Source: an uncultured bacterium | GTDB taxonomy: Bacteria > Verrucomicrobiota > Kiritimatiellia > RFP12 > UBA1067 | Assembly: GCA_900547945.1 (NCBI GenBank) | Contig: URIT01000007.1 | Coordinates: 1 to 54,882, forward strand | Direction of reading: 5' to 3' | DNA length: 54,882 bases | Shown: positions 44,117-51,002 of the stretch, in pieces | How the letters are laid out: every line of letters begins with the position of its first letter | Position numbering within the stretch: position 1 is the stretch's first letter | The notes under the pieces: model-generated | What the model was told of the DNA's origin: nothing | The model's input: only the letters and a program-made list of their open reading frames with translations | Database searches by the model: none | Position numbers and translations under genes: made by a program

Positions 44117-45031
44117 ATGACGACACCGACAATGAACAAGATGCTCAAGGTCTATCTCGAATCTGCACAGATCGAGAGTCTGAAATGCGGTCGCCCCAAC
44201 GAGGGGACCGTGAAGAACACCCTCGTGGGCTACCGGCGTTTCATGCGCTGGGTGAACGACCGCAGGGAACGCTGCGGACACGACCGCATGGCGCTCGACG
44301 AGGACTTCCCGCTCGTCTCGGTCATCAAGCCGCCGCTCATCCACAAGTACCTCGCCGACATGCTGAAGGACGGTACGCGCCCCATCACCGCGATCTCGTC
44401 GCTCTACCAGCTGCGGCAGCTCTTCGCCAAGTGGGTTCTGCCGTACTACGAGGACCGCGGCTGGAAGATACCGCCGTTCCCGTCGTTCGGGCACCGCCCG
44501 AAGGCCCCGCGTTACCGCCGCCCGGACGAGGCCACCCTCGCCAAGGTCAAGGAGTGGTACGTCGCCCTGCGCCCGGGGGAGCTGTGGTTCGCGGCCACGA
44601 TGATGCTCGAGTTCGCCATGCGCAACGGCGACATCATGCGCCTTAAGCGCGACAACTTCGTGGAACGCGACGGACGCGTGTTCCTGAACTACACGCCGCG
44701 CAAGACGGAACACTCATCGGGGAGAGTCGTGAAGTGGCCCGTGCATCCGTCGATCTGGGCGCAGATGCGCACACTCTTCAACGGCGACGATCCGCCGGAA
44801 CTCGACGAGGCCGTGTTCGACGAGCTGAACGCCGCCATGCGCGGCATGGGCTTCACGGGAACCAAGGGCGCGTATGAACTGCGCAAAATATGCGTCGACC
44901 ACGTCTATCAGAAATTCGGCGCGGAAATGGCCGTGTCGATCTCCGGCGATGACATCCGCACCATCATGCACTACTACGCCGATCCCGCACAGCCCAACAT
45001 CGACAACATCCGCGTCACGGACTTGATTTGA
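44117..45031 (+). CDS. Tyrosine recombinase (phage-integrase family), candidate cassette invertase
   Basis: A 304-residue protein. An N-terminal SAM-like helical domain (KVYLESAQIESLKCGRPNEG, TVKNTLVGYRRFMRWVNDRR) precedes the catalytic domain. Box I is MMLEFAMRNGDIMRLKRDNF with the first Arg; the beta-hairpin Lys is in YTPRKTEHSSGRVVKW; box II is YELRKICVDHVYQK with Tyr where most members have His, keeping the second Arg; the nucleophile is in RTIMHYYADP. So the Arg-Lys-(Tyr)-Arg-Tyr set is nearly complete. It may catalyse the inversion of the four cassettes that start 70 bases after its terminator. The link to the cassettes is positional. The ATG at 44117 follows GGAAAGGAAATG. Confidence 0.82.
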   Translation: MTTPTMNKMLKVYLESAQIESLKCGRPNEGTVKNTLVGYRRFMRWVNDRRERCGHDRMALDEDFPLVSVIKPPLIHKYLADMLKDGTRPITAISSLYQLRQLFAKWVLPYYEDRGWKIPPFPSFGHRPKAPRYRRPDEATLAKVKEWYVALRPGELWFAATMMLEFAMRNGDIMRLKRDNFVERDGRVFLNYTPRKTEHSSGRVVKWPVHPSIWAQMRTLFNGDDPPELDEAVFDELNAAMRGMGFTGTKGAYELRKICVDHVYQKFGAEMAVSISGDDIRTIMHYYADPAQPNIDNIRVTDLI

Positions 45032-45033
45032 GA

Positions 45034-45071
45034 AAAGCGGGGAATGCACGAAAAGCGCGGTTCCCCGCTTT
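45034..45071 (+). terminator. Terminator of the recombinase gene
   Basis: Perfect 11-bp stem AAAGCGGGGAA / TTCCCCGCTTT with a 16-base loop, then TCGATTTCTT. The only ATG upstream of cassette A1 (45044) lies inside this hairpin. Confidence 0.82.
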
Positions 45072-45859
45072 CGATTTCTTATTATCTCCGCAATCCACAC
45101 GGCGGCGCAGTACAGGCCGACGGAATTTCCTCTGCTAATACAGTCGGCTACCAAGCGAAGAACGTGACGGCTGGCGACCGCGCCATGCGCTCGGCGGCGA
45201 CCTTCCTCCTCATCGGCGAGAATCCGACGGCGATCAAGATCTCCGACATCAAGCAGACAGCGGGTGATCCCGGCGATCTGGTTTTTTGCACCTACAATGA
45301 CAATGTGACGCGCCTTGCGCAGTACATCTACGTGTCGGCGGAAGCTGCGGCGGAAGCCGAGATTGATTCTGGCTGGTACATCCTTGATTCGGATGGTATG
45401 CCTGATGTCGGGGCTGGTGTCAAGGATGTGGATCTGCCATACGGACAAGGTTGCGTTATTAACTCGCTGAGTAGTTCCGCCGAATACACATCGGCTGGTG
45501 AGGTCGATTCCATCAAGCGCGAATTTTCCGTCCCCGTCGGAGCTCGCAAGATGATGGGTAATGTCCTCCCACGCGACATTCTGCTTAGTGAGTTGAAGCA
45601 GACTGTTGGTGACCCTGGAGACCTCATCTTCTGCACCTACGACAACAACGTGACTCGACTTGCGCAGTACATTTACGTGTCTGCGGAGGCTGCGGCAGAA
45701 GCAGAGATCGATTCGGGCTGGTACATCCTTGATTCGGATGGAATGCCTGATGTCGAGGCTGGAGTCAAGGACTTCACGATTACCTCTGGCCAGGGGTTTG
45801 TTATCAACTCCTTTAACAGTAGCGCGGTGCTTCAGTTCCCGAAGGCCATCAATGAATAA
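45044..45859 (+). CDS. Cassette 1, gene A: silent copy of the two-module surface protein
   Basis: Homology with the other A genes starts at 45102 (encoding GAVQADGISSANTVGYQAKN). Before that, the frame reads unrelated residues back to an ATG at 45044 that sits in the recombinase terminator and has no RBS, so the copy has no usable start and no signal peptide. The protein part has two similar modules of about 110 residues; each contains GDPGDL(V/I)FCTY(N/D)(D/N)NVTRLAQ and the variable segment YIYVSAEAAAEAEIDSGWYI. It ends SSAVLQFPKAINE like all copies. It would be expressed only after recombination with the cassette 2 promoter. Confidence 0.75.
   Translation: MHEKRGSPLSISYYLRNPHGGAVQADGISSANTVGYQAKNVTAGDRAMRSAATFLLIGENPTAIKISDIKQTAGDPGDLVFCTYNDNVTRLAQYIYVSAEAAAEAEIDSGWYILDSDGMPDVGAGVKDVDLPYGQGCVINSLSSSAEYTSAGEVDSIKREFSVPVGARKMMGNVLPRDILLSELKQTVGDPGDLIFCTYDNNVTRLAQYIYVSAEAAAEAEIDSGWYILDSDGMPDVEAGVKDFTITSGQGFVINSFNSSAVLQFPKAINE
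45102..45123 (+). other. Candidate recombination site S1 (plus orientation)
   Basis: 22-bp sequence containing GCGCAGTACAGGCCGACGG, identical in all four A genes; upstream sequences differ completely. Confidence 0.65.
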
Positions 45860-45864
45860 CGATT

Positions 45865-45895
45865 TGAACTGTCGCGCATAGTGTGCGATGGCTCA
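45865..45895 (+). other. Conserved dyad between genes A1 and B1
   Basis: GAACTG then TCGCGCA-TAG-TGTGCGA. The fourth stem pair is C-G here but A-T in the other three cassettes, so pairing is kept while sequence changes. Confidence 0.6.
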
Positions 45896-45925
45896 ATAAC
45901 AGGAAACGAAAAAAGGAAAACGAAA

Positions 45926-46474
45926 ATGAAGAAACTCATGTTTATGCTGGCGGCTGCCGTGATGGCGGTGTCTGTCCATGCAGCATCGGTTACATGGTCT
46001 TCGGTTACCATGTACAATGCGGAGGGTTCAAAAGTCAAGGCAACGGCCACGATGTATGTCTATCTCGTGGATCAGGCTACATACGATGGCTTGAGTGACG
46101 TTTGGGCTACTTACGGTGATGATGTCAAGGCGGGTGGTACGACTGCATCTAACGCAGGCGGCACTAAAACGGCAAGCCTAACGAGTAAGGCTTCTACCAG
46201 CGCACCGAATGGTACGGCTGTCGCTAACACCACCTACTACGCCGCTATCATTGCGACGTATGGTACTGGTGATGACATGAAGTACTACGCAGAAAAGGCA
46301 TCGGTCACGACGGGTGATGACGCCAATGCAATGTACTCGTTTGCCGCTGGCAAACTCGACTCGGTCGCTGGAGCTGCGAGCAATTGGCAGTCCGCCGCCG
46401 TCCCAGAGCCGACCTCTGGTTTGCTGATGCTCGTCGGTCTCGCGGGTCTTGCCCTGCGTCGCCGTCGTGCGTAA
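45926..46474 (+). CDS. Cassette 1, gene B: PEP-CTERM surface protein
   Basis: A 182-residue secreted protein. The signal peptide (MKKLMFMLAAAVMAVSVHAA) is complete. The mature domain is Ala/Thr/Gly/Tyr-rich and probably beta (ASVTWSSVTMYNAEGSKVKA, ATMYVYLVDQATYDGLSD, YYAAIIATYGTGDDMKYYAE). The C-terminus is a PEP-CTERM sorting signal: VPEPTSG, a hydrophobic helix, then RRRRA, which directs cleavage and anchoring by an exosortase. The ATG at 45926 follows AAAAGGAAAACG. It sits 66 bases after gene A1, with its own RBS, so A and B form a two-gene cassette. Transcription probably depends on the promoter reading into the A gene. Confidence 0.85.
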   Translation: MKKLMFMLAAAVMAVSVHAASVTWSSVTMYNAEGSKVKATATMYVYLVDQATYDGLSDVWATYGDDVKAGGTTASNAGGTKTASLTSKASTSAPNGTAVANTTYYAAIIATYGTGDDMKYYAEKASVTTGDDANAMYSFAAGKLDSVAGAASNWQSAAVPEPTSGLLMLVGLAGLALRRRRA

Positions 46475-46477
46475 TTC

Positions 46478-46580
46478 GGGAGGGTCGCAGTCCTATGCGA
46501 CTGCATAAAGACAAAGAAGCCGTCCTCGCGAGAGGACGGCTTCTTTGCGTTAGGTGGTCACGACAAGCGCAACCCTCCCG
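46478..46580. repeat. Two divergent REP-like hairpins flanking the B1/B2 terminator
   Basis: 46478-46501 (GGGAGG, stem GTCGCA/TGCGAC, loop GTCCTA) and 46557-46580 in reverse orientation (stem GGTTGCG/CGTGACC with G-T pairs, loop CTTGT). Both differ from the main type with pairing largely kept. Confidence 0.65.
46513..46546. terminator. Bidirectional terminator between convergent genes B1 and B2
   Basis: Perfect 15-bp stem (AAAGAAGCCGTCCTC and its complement) with a GCGA loop; A-rich on one side and T-rich on the other, so it can serve both strands. Confidence 0.92.
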
Positions 46581-46586
46581 TGTGCG

Positions 46587-47138
46587 TTAGGTGTGTTTAC
46601 GGCGGAGCGCAAGACCCGCCATGCCAATGAGCATAAGTAGGCCGCTCGTCGGCTCTGGAACCGATGACGCAGCAGACCAGGAACTTGCTGCAGAGACGGC
46701 AGTGTCAAGTTTGCCAGCGCCGAACTGGTACATGCCTTCGCCATCTTCACCAGTCGTGACAGAAGCCTTTTCAGCGTAGTACTTCATGTCATCGCCAGTT
46801 CCATATGTCGCAATGATAGCGGCATAATACGTGGTGATAGCCGTAGCCGTACCATTAGGGGCATAGATGTTAACCTTGTGCGTGTACTTACCAGTCTTCG
46901 TGCCACCGGCATTTGCAGCCTCTGAACCGCCAGCTTTGACGTTATCGCCGTAGGATGCCCACGCATCAGTTAGGCCATCGTATGTTGTCTTATCCATGAG
47001 ATAGACGTACACAGTGGCCGCGTCTTTAATCTTGGCTCCGTCGGCATCGTACATACTGACAGTTCCCCAAGATACAGATCCAGCATGGACTGATGCCGCC
47101 ATCGCAACGGCTGCCAGCATAAACATTAGTTTCTTCAT
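46587..47138 (-). CDS. Cassette 2, gene B: PEP-CTERM surface protein (expressed cassette)
   Basis: A 183-residue paralogue of B1 with signal peptide MKKLMFMLAAVAMAASVHAG, a mature domain with YVYLMDKTTYDGLTDAWASY and YYAAIIATYGTGDDMKYYAE, and the sorting end VPEPTSG, hydrophobic helix, RRKHT. Only the start and the sorting signal are nearly identical to the other B proteins; the middle differs. The ATG at 47138 is chosen because AAAGGA lies six bases before it; an ATG two codons earlier is too close. It is 57 bases downstream of gene A2, the only A gene with a promoter and start, so this is the B protein made in the present arrangement. Confidence 0.87.
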   Translation of the reverse strand: MKKLMFMLAAVAMAASVHAGSVSWGTVSMYDADGAKIKDAATVYVYLMDKTTYDGLTDAWASYGDNVKAGGSEAANAGGTKTGKYTHKVNIYAPNGTATAITTYYAAIIATYGTGDDMKYYAEKASVTTGEDGEGMYQFGAGKLDTAVSAASSWSAASSVPEPTSGLLMLIGMAGLALRRKHT

Positions 47139-47160
47139 TTTCATTCCTTTGTTTGTTATT

Positions 47161-47190
47161 GATCCATCGAACACTGTGCTCGACAGTTCA
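47161..47190 (-). other. Conserved dyad between genes A2 and B2
   Basis: Minus strand GAACTG then TCGAGCA-CAG-TGTTCGA, the same position as in the other cassettes. Confidence 0.6.
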
Positions 47191-47195
47191 AATCG

Positions 47196-47987
47196 TTACT
47201 CATTGATGGCCTTCGGGAACTGAAGCACTGCGCTGCTGTTAAGGGAATTGATAACAAATCCCTGCCCAGACGCAAGTGTCAAATCCTGTGGGCCTTTCTC
47301 GAAATCGGGCTCGCCATTGTTGTCGAGGAGATACCATCCCTCTTCAAGTTCGCCACCGGTCGCCTCGGTCGAAAAGAACCAGTAGCTCGCAGTACGTGTA
47401 ACGTTATTGTTGTAGGTACAGAAAGTAAGATCACCGGGATCACCAACCGTTTGCTTAATCTCGCTCAAGTTAACCGACCTTGGGAGGACATTACCCATCA
47501 TCTTTCGCGCACCTCCAGGAATGGTGAACTCGCGCTTTATGGAATCGACCTCACCAGCGGAAGTGTATTCAGCACTTGAATTTAGCGAGTTAATCACGCA
47601 ACCCTGCCCATACGGAAGTGATGCATCTTTCACGCCACCCTCAAAATCTGGTTCGCCGTTGTTGTCGAGAAGATACCAACCCTCATCGAGTTCGCCGCCA
47701 GTAGCCTCGGAAGAAAAATACCAATAACTTGCAAGGCGCGTCACGTTGTCGTTGTAGAGGCAGAGCGTGAGGTCGCCGGGATCGCCGGAGGTCTGCTTGA
47801 TGTCGGAGATCTTGATTGCCGTCGGATTTTCGCCGACGAGGAGGAAGGTCGCCGCAGACCGCATGGCGCGGTCGCCGCCCGCCACCGACTTGGCTTGGTA
47901 ACCTACTGTATTGGCCGAGGTGATGCCGTCGGCCTGTACTGCGCCGCAGAACGCAACGAGCGTCGCAGCAATCATTAGTTTCTTCAT
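47196..47987 (-). CDS. Cassette 2, gene A: two-module surface protein, the only complete copy
   Basis: A 263-residue secreted protein. The signal peptide MKKLMIAATLVAFCGAVQA is followed by DGITSANTVGYQAKSV. Two modules follow; each carries DIKQT(S/V)GDPGDLT-CxYNxNVTR or the close EIKQT version, and a variable segment SYW(Y/F)FS(S/T)EATGGELxEGWYLLDNNGEP that is the same in both modules of this protein but different in other copies. The ATG has RBS AAAAGGAAGACG. A promoter with a perfect TTGACA lies about 225 bases upstream. The family resembles small beta-sandwich surface proteins of PVC bacteria (ANxVGY start). I do not know the ligand. This is the expression locus of the array. Confidence 0.85.
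   Translation of the reverse strand: MKKLMIAATLVAFCGAVQADGITSANTVGYQAKSVAGGDRAMRSAATFLLVGENPTAIKISDIKQTSGDPGDLTLCLYNDNVTRLASYWYFSSEATGGELDEGWYLLDNNGEPDFEGGVKDASLPYGQGCVINSLNSSAEYTSAGEVDSIKREFTIPGGARKMMGNVLPRSVNLSEIKQTVGDPGDLTFCTYNNNVTRTASYWFFSTEATGGELEEGWYLLDNNGEPDFEKGPQDLTLASGQGFVINSLNSSAVLQFPKAINE
47926..47947 (-). other. Candidate recombination site S2 (minus orientation, at the expressed gene)
   Basis: Same 22 bp as S1, here coding for the end of the signal peptide and its cleavage site (GAVQA before DG). Everything upstream of it is unique to cassette 2. Confidence 0.7.
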
Positions 47988-48024
47988 TTTCGTCTTCCTT
48001 TTCCCCGGAACTCTGTCCGGTTTC

Positions 48025-48211
48025 TCACCTTCCGAAACATCTGCACGATCTCGCTTTCACGATACCCAGACCGTTACTCGTTTCAATCGTACTTCTGCTC
48101 CTTCTGATGAGGCTTTTGTTTGCCCCCAACGACACCATGCCGCCGAGGTATCCCTCCTAAAAAGACTTGGCCGTTATGAATTGACCTAATCCTCCTAAAA
48201 GAGACGCATAT
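48025..48211 (-). promoter_or_regulatory. Long 5' leader of the expressed cassette
   Basis: About 220 bases separate the promoter from the A2 ATG. The leader holds a small hairpin (CCGGA/TCCGG, 48005-48020 area) just before the RBS and a 37-codon open frame (48138 to 48025) preceded at a wide spacing by AGGAGG. Neither is proven to matter. Confidence 0.4.
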
Positions 48212-48240
48212 GTTATCTCATATTCGGCCATCGCTGTCAA
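48212..48240 (-). promoter_or_regulatory. Promoter of the expressed cassette, inside the invertible S2-S3 segment
   Basis: Minus strand: TTGACA (48235-48240), 17-base spacer, GATAAC (48212-48217). A C7 tract lies directly upstream of the -35. It is the only good promoter seen reading into any cassette. Confidence 0.7.
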
Positions 48241-48289
48241 GGGGGGGCAATAAAATTTTTCGCAAAATGGGAAGTGAAAACAGGGCGGT

Positions 48290-48840
48290 TTATAGTTCTG
48301 CGTAGTGTGACTTCACGCCATCGACGTGTTCTCGCAAGTCAGCAGCGGTATGTGCGCCCATCGGATCGAGAATGAAATCCAGCCCCTCGCGACGAGCGAG
48401 TTTCGCCACGGGCACAAAATCACTGTCGCCCGAAACAAGGATCATCAGATCGACAAGCCGCTTGTATGCCAAGTGGGCGATGTCGATCCCAATTCTCATG
48501 TCGACGCCTTTTTGCTCAATTCGGAGTTCAAGGTCATCGTTGGTCAGGGAGGCGACATCCCTGCGTCCGGCACACACGTCCTTCATCACGTCAGCACGAA
48601 GCATGTATCTGATGCCTGCTGCGGAGAGGCGTCCCAGCCGAAGCGCGACCTTCCGCTTTGTGACAAGTGCGTTGAAAAAGTCCCTCGCCCATTACAGGCG
48701 GGCAATCGTAGTTGTAGTTTTGCCTACCATGTCTATTCTCTCGTATAGGAGATTTACAAAAGGCACCGAGCCTTCCTCGATCACCGTATCTTGGACGACT
48801 CACATCTCGGCGTCGTTCAATTCGCCCATAAGGGCAAAGA
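48290..48840 (-). pseudogene. Decayed NYN-domain (DUF88/LabA-like) nuclease gene
   Basis: The last 104 codons (48604-48290) are intact and match the C-terminal half of NYN proteins: EQKGVDMRIGIDIAHLAYKR, VDLMILVSGDSDFVPVAKLA and REGLDFILDPMG. Upstream, family-like pieces fall in different frames: YNYDCPPVMGEG in one, ARDFFNALVTKRKVALRLGR in another, with in-frame stops between (TAA in the second frame near 48693). So the gene has at least one frameshift and is probably inactive. NYN proteins are PIN-like RNases. It lies inside the S2-S3 segment with the cassette promoter. Confidence 0.62.
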
Positions 48841-48894
48841 ATTGATGCAACTTATCCTATAGCGGAGCCGGCTTCAAGGGGGTACGCGAAAAAC

Positions 48895-49653
48895 TGCGGC
48901 GCAGTACAGGCCGACGGCATCACCTCGGCCAATACGGTGGGGTACCAAGCGAAGAACGTGACGGCTGGCGACCGCGCAATGCGCACGGCGGCAACCTTCC
49001 TCAATGTCGGTGCAAATCCGACCGCGATCAAGATCTCCGACATCAAGCAGACTGCGGGTGATCCCGGTGATCTTACGCTCTGTCTCTACAACGACAACGT
49101 GACGCGCCTGGCACAGTACATCTATTTCTCTGATGAAGTTGCAGAGGGCGAAGGCATCGATGCGGGGTGGTACAGCGTCAATAGCTATGGCGAACCCAAT
49201 ATTGAGGCAGGAGTACAGAATGTCGCCCTCCCTTATGGGCAGGGGTGTGTAATCAACTCAACGAGCTCAAGTGCGGAATACACATCTGCGGGTGAAGTCG
49301 ATTCCATCAAGCGGGAGTTCTCTGTCACAGCAGGTACTCGTAAAATGATGGGGAACGTCCTTCCAAGGGCGACTCGGTTGAGTGAACTAAAGCAAACGGT
49401 TGGTGATCCTGGCGACTTGGTTTTCTGCACATACGATAACAACGTAACGCGCCTGGCACAGTACATCTATTTCTCTGACGAAGTTGCAGAGGGCGAAGGT
49501 ATCGATGCTGGGTGGTACAGCATTAATAGCTATGGTGAACCCAACATTGAGGCAGGTACGCAAGACTTTACAATTGCTTCTGGAGAAGGATTTGTAATCG
49601 TTTCGAGTAGCAGCTCGGCCGTCCTTCAGTTCCCGAAGGCAATCAACGAGTAA
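48895..49653 (+). CDS. Cassette 3, gene A: silent copy of the two-module surface protein
   Basis: The frame with homology begins at 48895 (CGAVQADGITSANTVGYQAK). Upstream it stays open only to a stop at 48829 and has no ATG, so there is no signal peptide; a GTG at 48937 is the only internal start. The two modules carry the variable segment QYIYFSDEVAEGEGIDAGWY in both positions. The end SSAVLQFPKAINE is conserved. It shares with A2 the stretch just after the site (CATCACCTCGGCCAATAC), so A2 and A3 are close at their 5' ends. Probably silent in the present arrangement. Confidence 0.75.
   Translation, partial: CGAVQADGITSANTVGYQAKNVTAGDRAMRTAATFLNVGANPTAIKISDIKQTAGDPGDLTLCLYNDNVTRLAQYIYFSDEVAEGEGIDAGWYSVNSYGEPNIEAGVQNVALPYGQGCVINSTSSSAEYTSAGEVDSIKREFSVTAGTRKMMGNVLPRATRLSELKQTVGDPGDLVFCTYDNNVTRLAQYIYFSDEVAEGEGIDAGWYSINSYGEPNIEAGTQDFTIASGEGFVIVSSSSSAVLQFPKAINE
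48896..48917 (+). other. Candidate recombination site S3 (plus orientation)
   Basis: Same 22 bp as S1 and S2. S2 and S3 are inverted relative to each other and enclose 948 bp with the promoter. Confidence 0.68.
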
Positions 49654-49659
49654 CAATTT

Positions 49660-49689
49660 GAACTGTCGAGCACAGTGTTCGACGGATCA
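49660..49689 (+). other. Conserved dyad between genes A3 and B3
   Basis: GAACTG then TCGAGCA-CAG-TGTTCGA, as in cassette 2. Confidence 0.6.
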
Positions 49690-49712
49690 ATGACAAACAA
49701 AGGAAAATGAAA

Positions 49713-50261
49713 ATGAAGAAACTAATGTTTATACTGGCGGCTGTCGCGATGGCAGCGTCTGTCCAAGCAGCTACTGTATCGTGGGGTTCAACTACGATGT
49801 ATAGCGCAGAAGGTGCGAAGGTAAGAGACTCCGTTACCGTCTATGTCTATATGCTTGCTGATGCTGACGCATACAATGGGCTTACAGACATTTGGGGAAC
49901 ATACGGTGCCGACGTGAAAACTGGTGGTACGAGTGCGGACAACAAGACCACATCAAGCAAGTACACCAGCAAGGCTTCCGTTCCGTCACCAGACGGCTCT
50001 GCTGTCGCTAACGCCACCTATTACGCAGCAATCATTGCGACGTATGGTACTGGCGATGACATGAAATACTATGCCGAGAAAGCCTCCGTAATAACTGGTG
50101 ACGATGCTAATGGCGGTTACACGACCTTTGGTGCTGGGCATCTCGACTCCGCTGCAGCCGCAGCAAGTGGCTGGCAGTCGGTCGCCGTGCCCGAACCTAC
50201 GAGCGGTCTGTTGATGCTCGTGGGACTTGCCGGCCTTGCGCTCCGCCGCAAACGTGCCTAA
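49713..50261 (+). CDS. Cassette 3, gene B: PEP-CTERM surface protein
   Basis: A 182-residue paralogue of B1 with signal peptide MKKLMFILAAVAMAASVQAA, mature segments VYVYMLADADAYNGLTDIWG and YYAAIIATYGTGDDMKYYAE, and the sorting end VPEPTSG, hydrophobic helix, RRKRA. The ATG at 49713 lies eight bases after AAAGGA; one at 49707 is too close. Its region between residues 60 and 85 (GGTSADNKTTSSKYTSKASV) is shorter than in the other copies. It converges with B4 on a terminator. Confidence 0.85.
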   Translation: MKKLMFILAAVAMAASVQAATVSWGSTTMYSAEGAKVRDSVTVYVYMLADADAYNGLTDIWGTYGADVKTGGTSADNKTTSSKYTSKASVPSPDGSAVANATYYAAIIATYGTGDDMKYYAEKASVITGDDANGGYTTFGAGHLDSAAAAASGWQSVAVPEPTSGLLMLVGLAGLALRRKRA

Positions 50262-50283
50262 CGTATAACTGCGTATGAATGCA

Positions 50284-50315
50284 AAGAAGCCGGCCTCTCA
50301 CGAGGGCGGCTTCTT
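50284..50315. terminator. Bidirectional terminator between convergent genes B3 and B4
   Basis: AAGAAGCCGGCCTC / GAGGGCGGCTTCTT with a single mismatch and a TCAC loop; a relative of the B1/B2 terminator. Confidence 0.85.
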
Positions 50316-50386
50316 CGTCTTTACCTGATCGCGTCAGATTACACACGGAACAGCCGAGCGTAGCGAGACAGCCAAGGTGTATTAGC

Positions 50387-50944
50387 TTAGCACCGTCGGC
50401 CGCGACGCAGGGCGAGACCTGCAAGACCGACGAGCATCAGCAAGCCAGAGGTCGGTTCTGGAACAGAGCCTGCCGAAGACCATGCGGATGCGGCAGCCGT
50501 CTGCGATGCAATCGTTCCTGCACCAAAAGTTGTGAAAGAACCATTGCTATCATCTCCAGTCGTGACGGACGCCTTTTCGGCGTAGTACATCATACTGTCA
50601 CCAGTACCGTATGTCGCAATGATTGCGGCATAGTACGTTGTATTGGCTACCGCCGTTCCGTTTGGTGCAACTACACTGGCCTTATGGGTGTACTTGCCCG
50701 TTTGGGTTCCACCAGCATTTGCGGCAGTAGTGCCTCCTGCCTTGACATCATCACCGTATGTAGCCCACACGTCAGACAACCCGTCATAGGTCGTTTTATC
50801 CATGAGGTAAACATACAAGGTAGCAGAATTTGCGACCTTTGATCCTGATGCATTATACAATGCACCGGACGTCCACGATACCGATGCCGCATGGACAGAC
50901 GCCGCCATCGCGACAGCCGCCAGCATAAACATGAGTTTCTTCAT
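50387..50944 (-). CDS. Cassette 4, gene B: PEP-CTERM surface protein
   Basis: A 185-residue paralogue of B1 with signal peptide MKKLMFMLAAVAMAASVHAA, mature segments YVYLMDKTTYDGLSDVWATY and YYAAIIATYGTGDSMMYYAE, and the sorting end VPEPTSG, hydrophobic helix, RRGRRC; the final Cys is unique to this copy. The ATG at 50944 has AAAGGA upstream. It lies 58 bases after gene A4. Confidence 0.85.
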   Translation of the reverse strand: MKKLMFMLAAVAMAASVHAASVSWTSGALYNASGSKVANSATLYVYLMDKTTYDGLSDVWATYGDDVKAGGTTAANAGGTQTGKYTHKASVVAPNGTAVANTTYYAAIIATYGTGDSMMYYAEKASVTTGDDSNGSFTTFGAGTIASQTAAASAWSSAGSVPEPTSGLLMLVGLAGLALRRGRRC

Positions 50945-50967
50945 TTTCATTTCCTTTGTTTGTTATT

Positions 50968-50996
50968 GAACTGTCGAACACCGTGTTCGACAGTTC
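50968..50996 (-). other. Conserved dyad between genes A4 and B4 (perfect copy)
   Basis: A 29-bp perfect palindrome: GAACTGTCGAACAC, one central base, and its exact complement. The other three cassettes keep only the inner 7 pairs. Confidence 0.7.
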
Positions 50997-51002
50997 AAAT
51001 CG

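Noticed and set aside
45044..45100. ATG at 45044 as a true start of cassette gene A1
   Set aside because: It lies within the recombinase terminator hairpin, has no RBS, and the 19 residues it adds are not a signal peptide.
48025..48138. 37-codon leader peptide in front of gene A2
   Set aside because: AGGAGG is about 14 bases from its ATG, too far for a good RBS, and the peptide shows no regulatory codon run. It is mentioned only in the leader entry.
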